From an uncultured Clostridia bacterium (GTDB taxonomy: Bacteria; Bacillota; Clostridia; Christensenellales; Aristaeellaceae), in assembly GCA_904420265.1 (NCBI GenBank), contig CAJFUU010000156.1, positions 1 through 5,239 of the forward strand: a stretch of 5,239 nt of DNA. Direction: 5' to 3'. The notes beneath the pieces are model-generated. The model ran no database searches and was not told the origin of the DNA. It saw only the letters and a program-made list of their open reading frames with translations. Below, in pieces: positions 5,124 to 5,239 of the stretch. The position numbers and the translations under genes were made by a program. How positions within the stretch are numbered: position 1 is the first letter of the stretch; each line of letters starts with the position of its first letter.

Positions 5124-5239
5124 ATGGCGCTTTCAAACTTAGCTGGTTGGAATGAAAAGCCCGTCGCCTGCGGTTCTGCCTGCGGCGCCGGCGACAAGCC
5201 GGAGGAAAAGCCCGCCGCCTGCGGTTCTGCCTGCGGCGC
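5124..5239 (+). CDS. ACGX-repeat Cys/Gly-rich peptide, putative RiPP precursor (3' truncated)
   Basis: Thirty-eight codons are visible and the frame is still open at the window edge. A short leader (MALSNLAGWNEKP, 1-13) is followed by two near-identical blocks, each holding ACGSACGA: Cys16/Cys20 and Cys33/Cys37, the second Ala37+2 codon being cut. The blocks are joined by GAGDKPEEKPA. The composition is Ala, Cys, Gly, Lys, Pro and Glu with few hydrophobic residues after residue 9, and there is no signal peptide. From memory, this matches the bioinformatically defined ACGX-repeat peptides, which are encoded beside a radical SAM/SPASM maturase and are presumed to be ribosomally made and modified at the repeated cysteines, perhaps by thioether formation. 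The maturase would lie beyond the right edge and is not seen. A metal-binding Cys-rich peptide is the main alternative. Confidence 0.85.
   Translation, partial: MALSNLAGWNEKPVACGSACGAGDKPEEKPAACGSACG
5154..5188 (+). repeat. Coding direct repeat, copy 1 of the ACGX block
   Basis: These 35 bases match 5205-5239 with a single difference (T at 5164, C at 5215). The period is 51 bases, exactly 17 codons, so the reading frame is kept. The identity reaches the window end, so copy 2 and perhaps more copies continue outside. Confidence 0.9.
5205..5239 (+). repeat. Coding direct repeat, copy 2 of the ACGX block (cut by edge)
   Basis: This is the second copy of the unit at 5154-5188. The one substitution changes Val to Ala just before the Ala-Cys block and leaves both cysteines intact. 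Near-identity at the DNA level suggests recent duplication or ongoing homogenisation. Confidence 0.9.

Noticed and set aside
5117..5155. Tiny 12-codon frame starting at the ATG at 5117
   Set aside because: It lies only 2 bases from the GGAGG and is out of frame with the repeated ACGX peptide, whose start at 5124 has proper spacing.

Overview
The window looks like a piece of a GC-rich Firmicutes chromosome, most likely an uncultured gut-type Clostridia. This is inferred from strong AGGAGG-type ribosome binding sites, sigma-A-like promoters and the three gene families present. No 16S rRNA or housekeeping gene is available to fix the taxonomy. Only three genes are convincing, and about half of the window is non-coding.

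Layout from left to right. Positions 1-1668 hold no credible gene. This stretch carries a dense run of short perfect hairpins (169-449), one copy of a dispersed repeat (457-854), a loosely periodic GC-rich repeat (872-1076), and a compact leftward promoter/terminator pair (1169 down to 1077) that could make a very short RNA. Positions 1669-3459 encode a 596-residue exported protein with a DUF5666-like N-terminal part, a Pro/Gly/Gln-rich linker and a long right-handed beta-helix. It is followed by a strong hairpin terminator. Positions 3516-4548 again hold no credible gene but contain a second, collinear copy of the dispersed repeat (4038-4399). Positions 4596-4919 (minus strand) encode a small HxlR-family winged-helix regulator with its own promoter and terminator. 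Diverging from it, at 5124, begins a small Cys/Gly-rich peptide made of ACGS-ACGA blocks, cut by the window edge. It matches the ACGX-repeat class of putative RiPP precursors associated with radical SAM/SPASM maturases.

The genes do not form one operon. The beta-helix gene is a monocistronic secreted-protein gene. The regulator and the peptide gene share a 204-base divergent intergenic region rich in GTNAC half-sites, so the regulator may control itself and possibly the peptide. The two most interesting signals are the truncated RiPP precursor, whose maturase would be expected just past the right edge, and the hairpin-bearing dispersed repeat, whose two copies flank the beta-helix gene and keep their base pairing despite substitutions.
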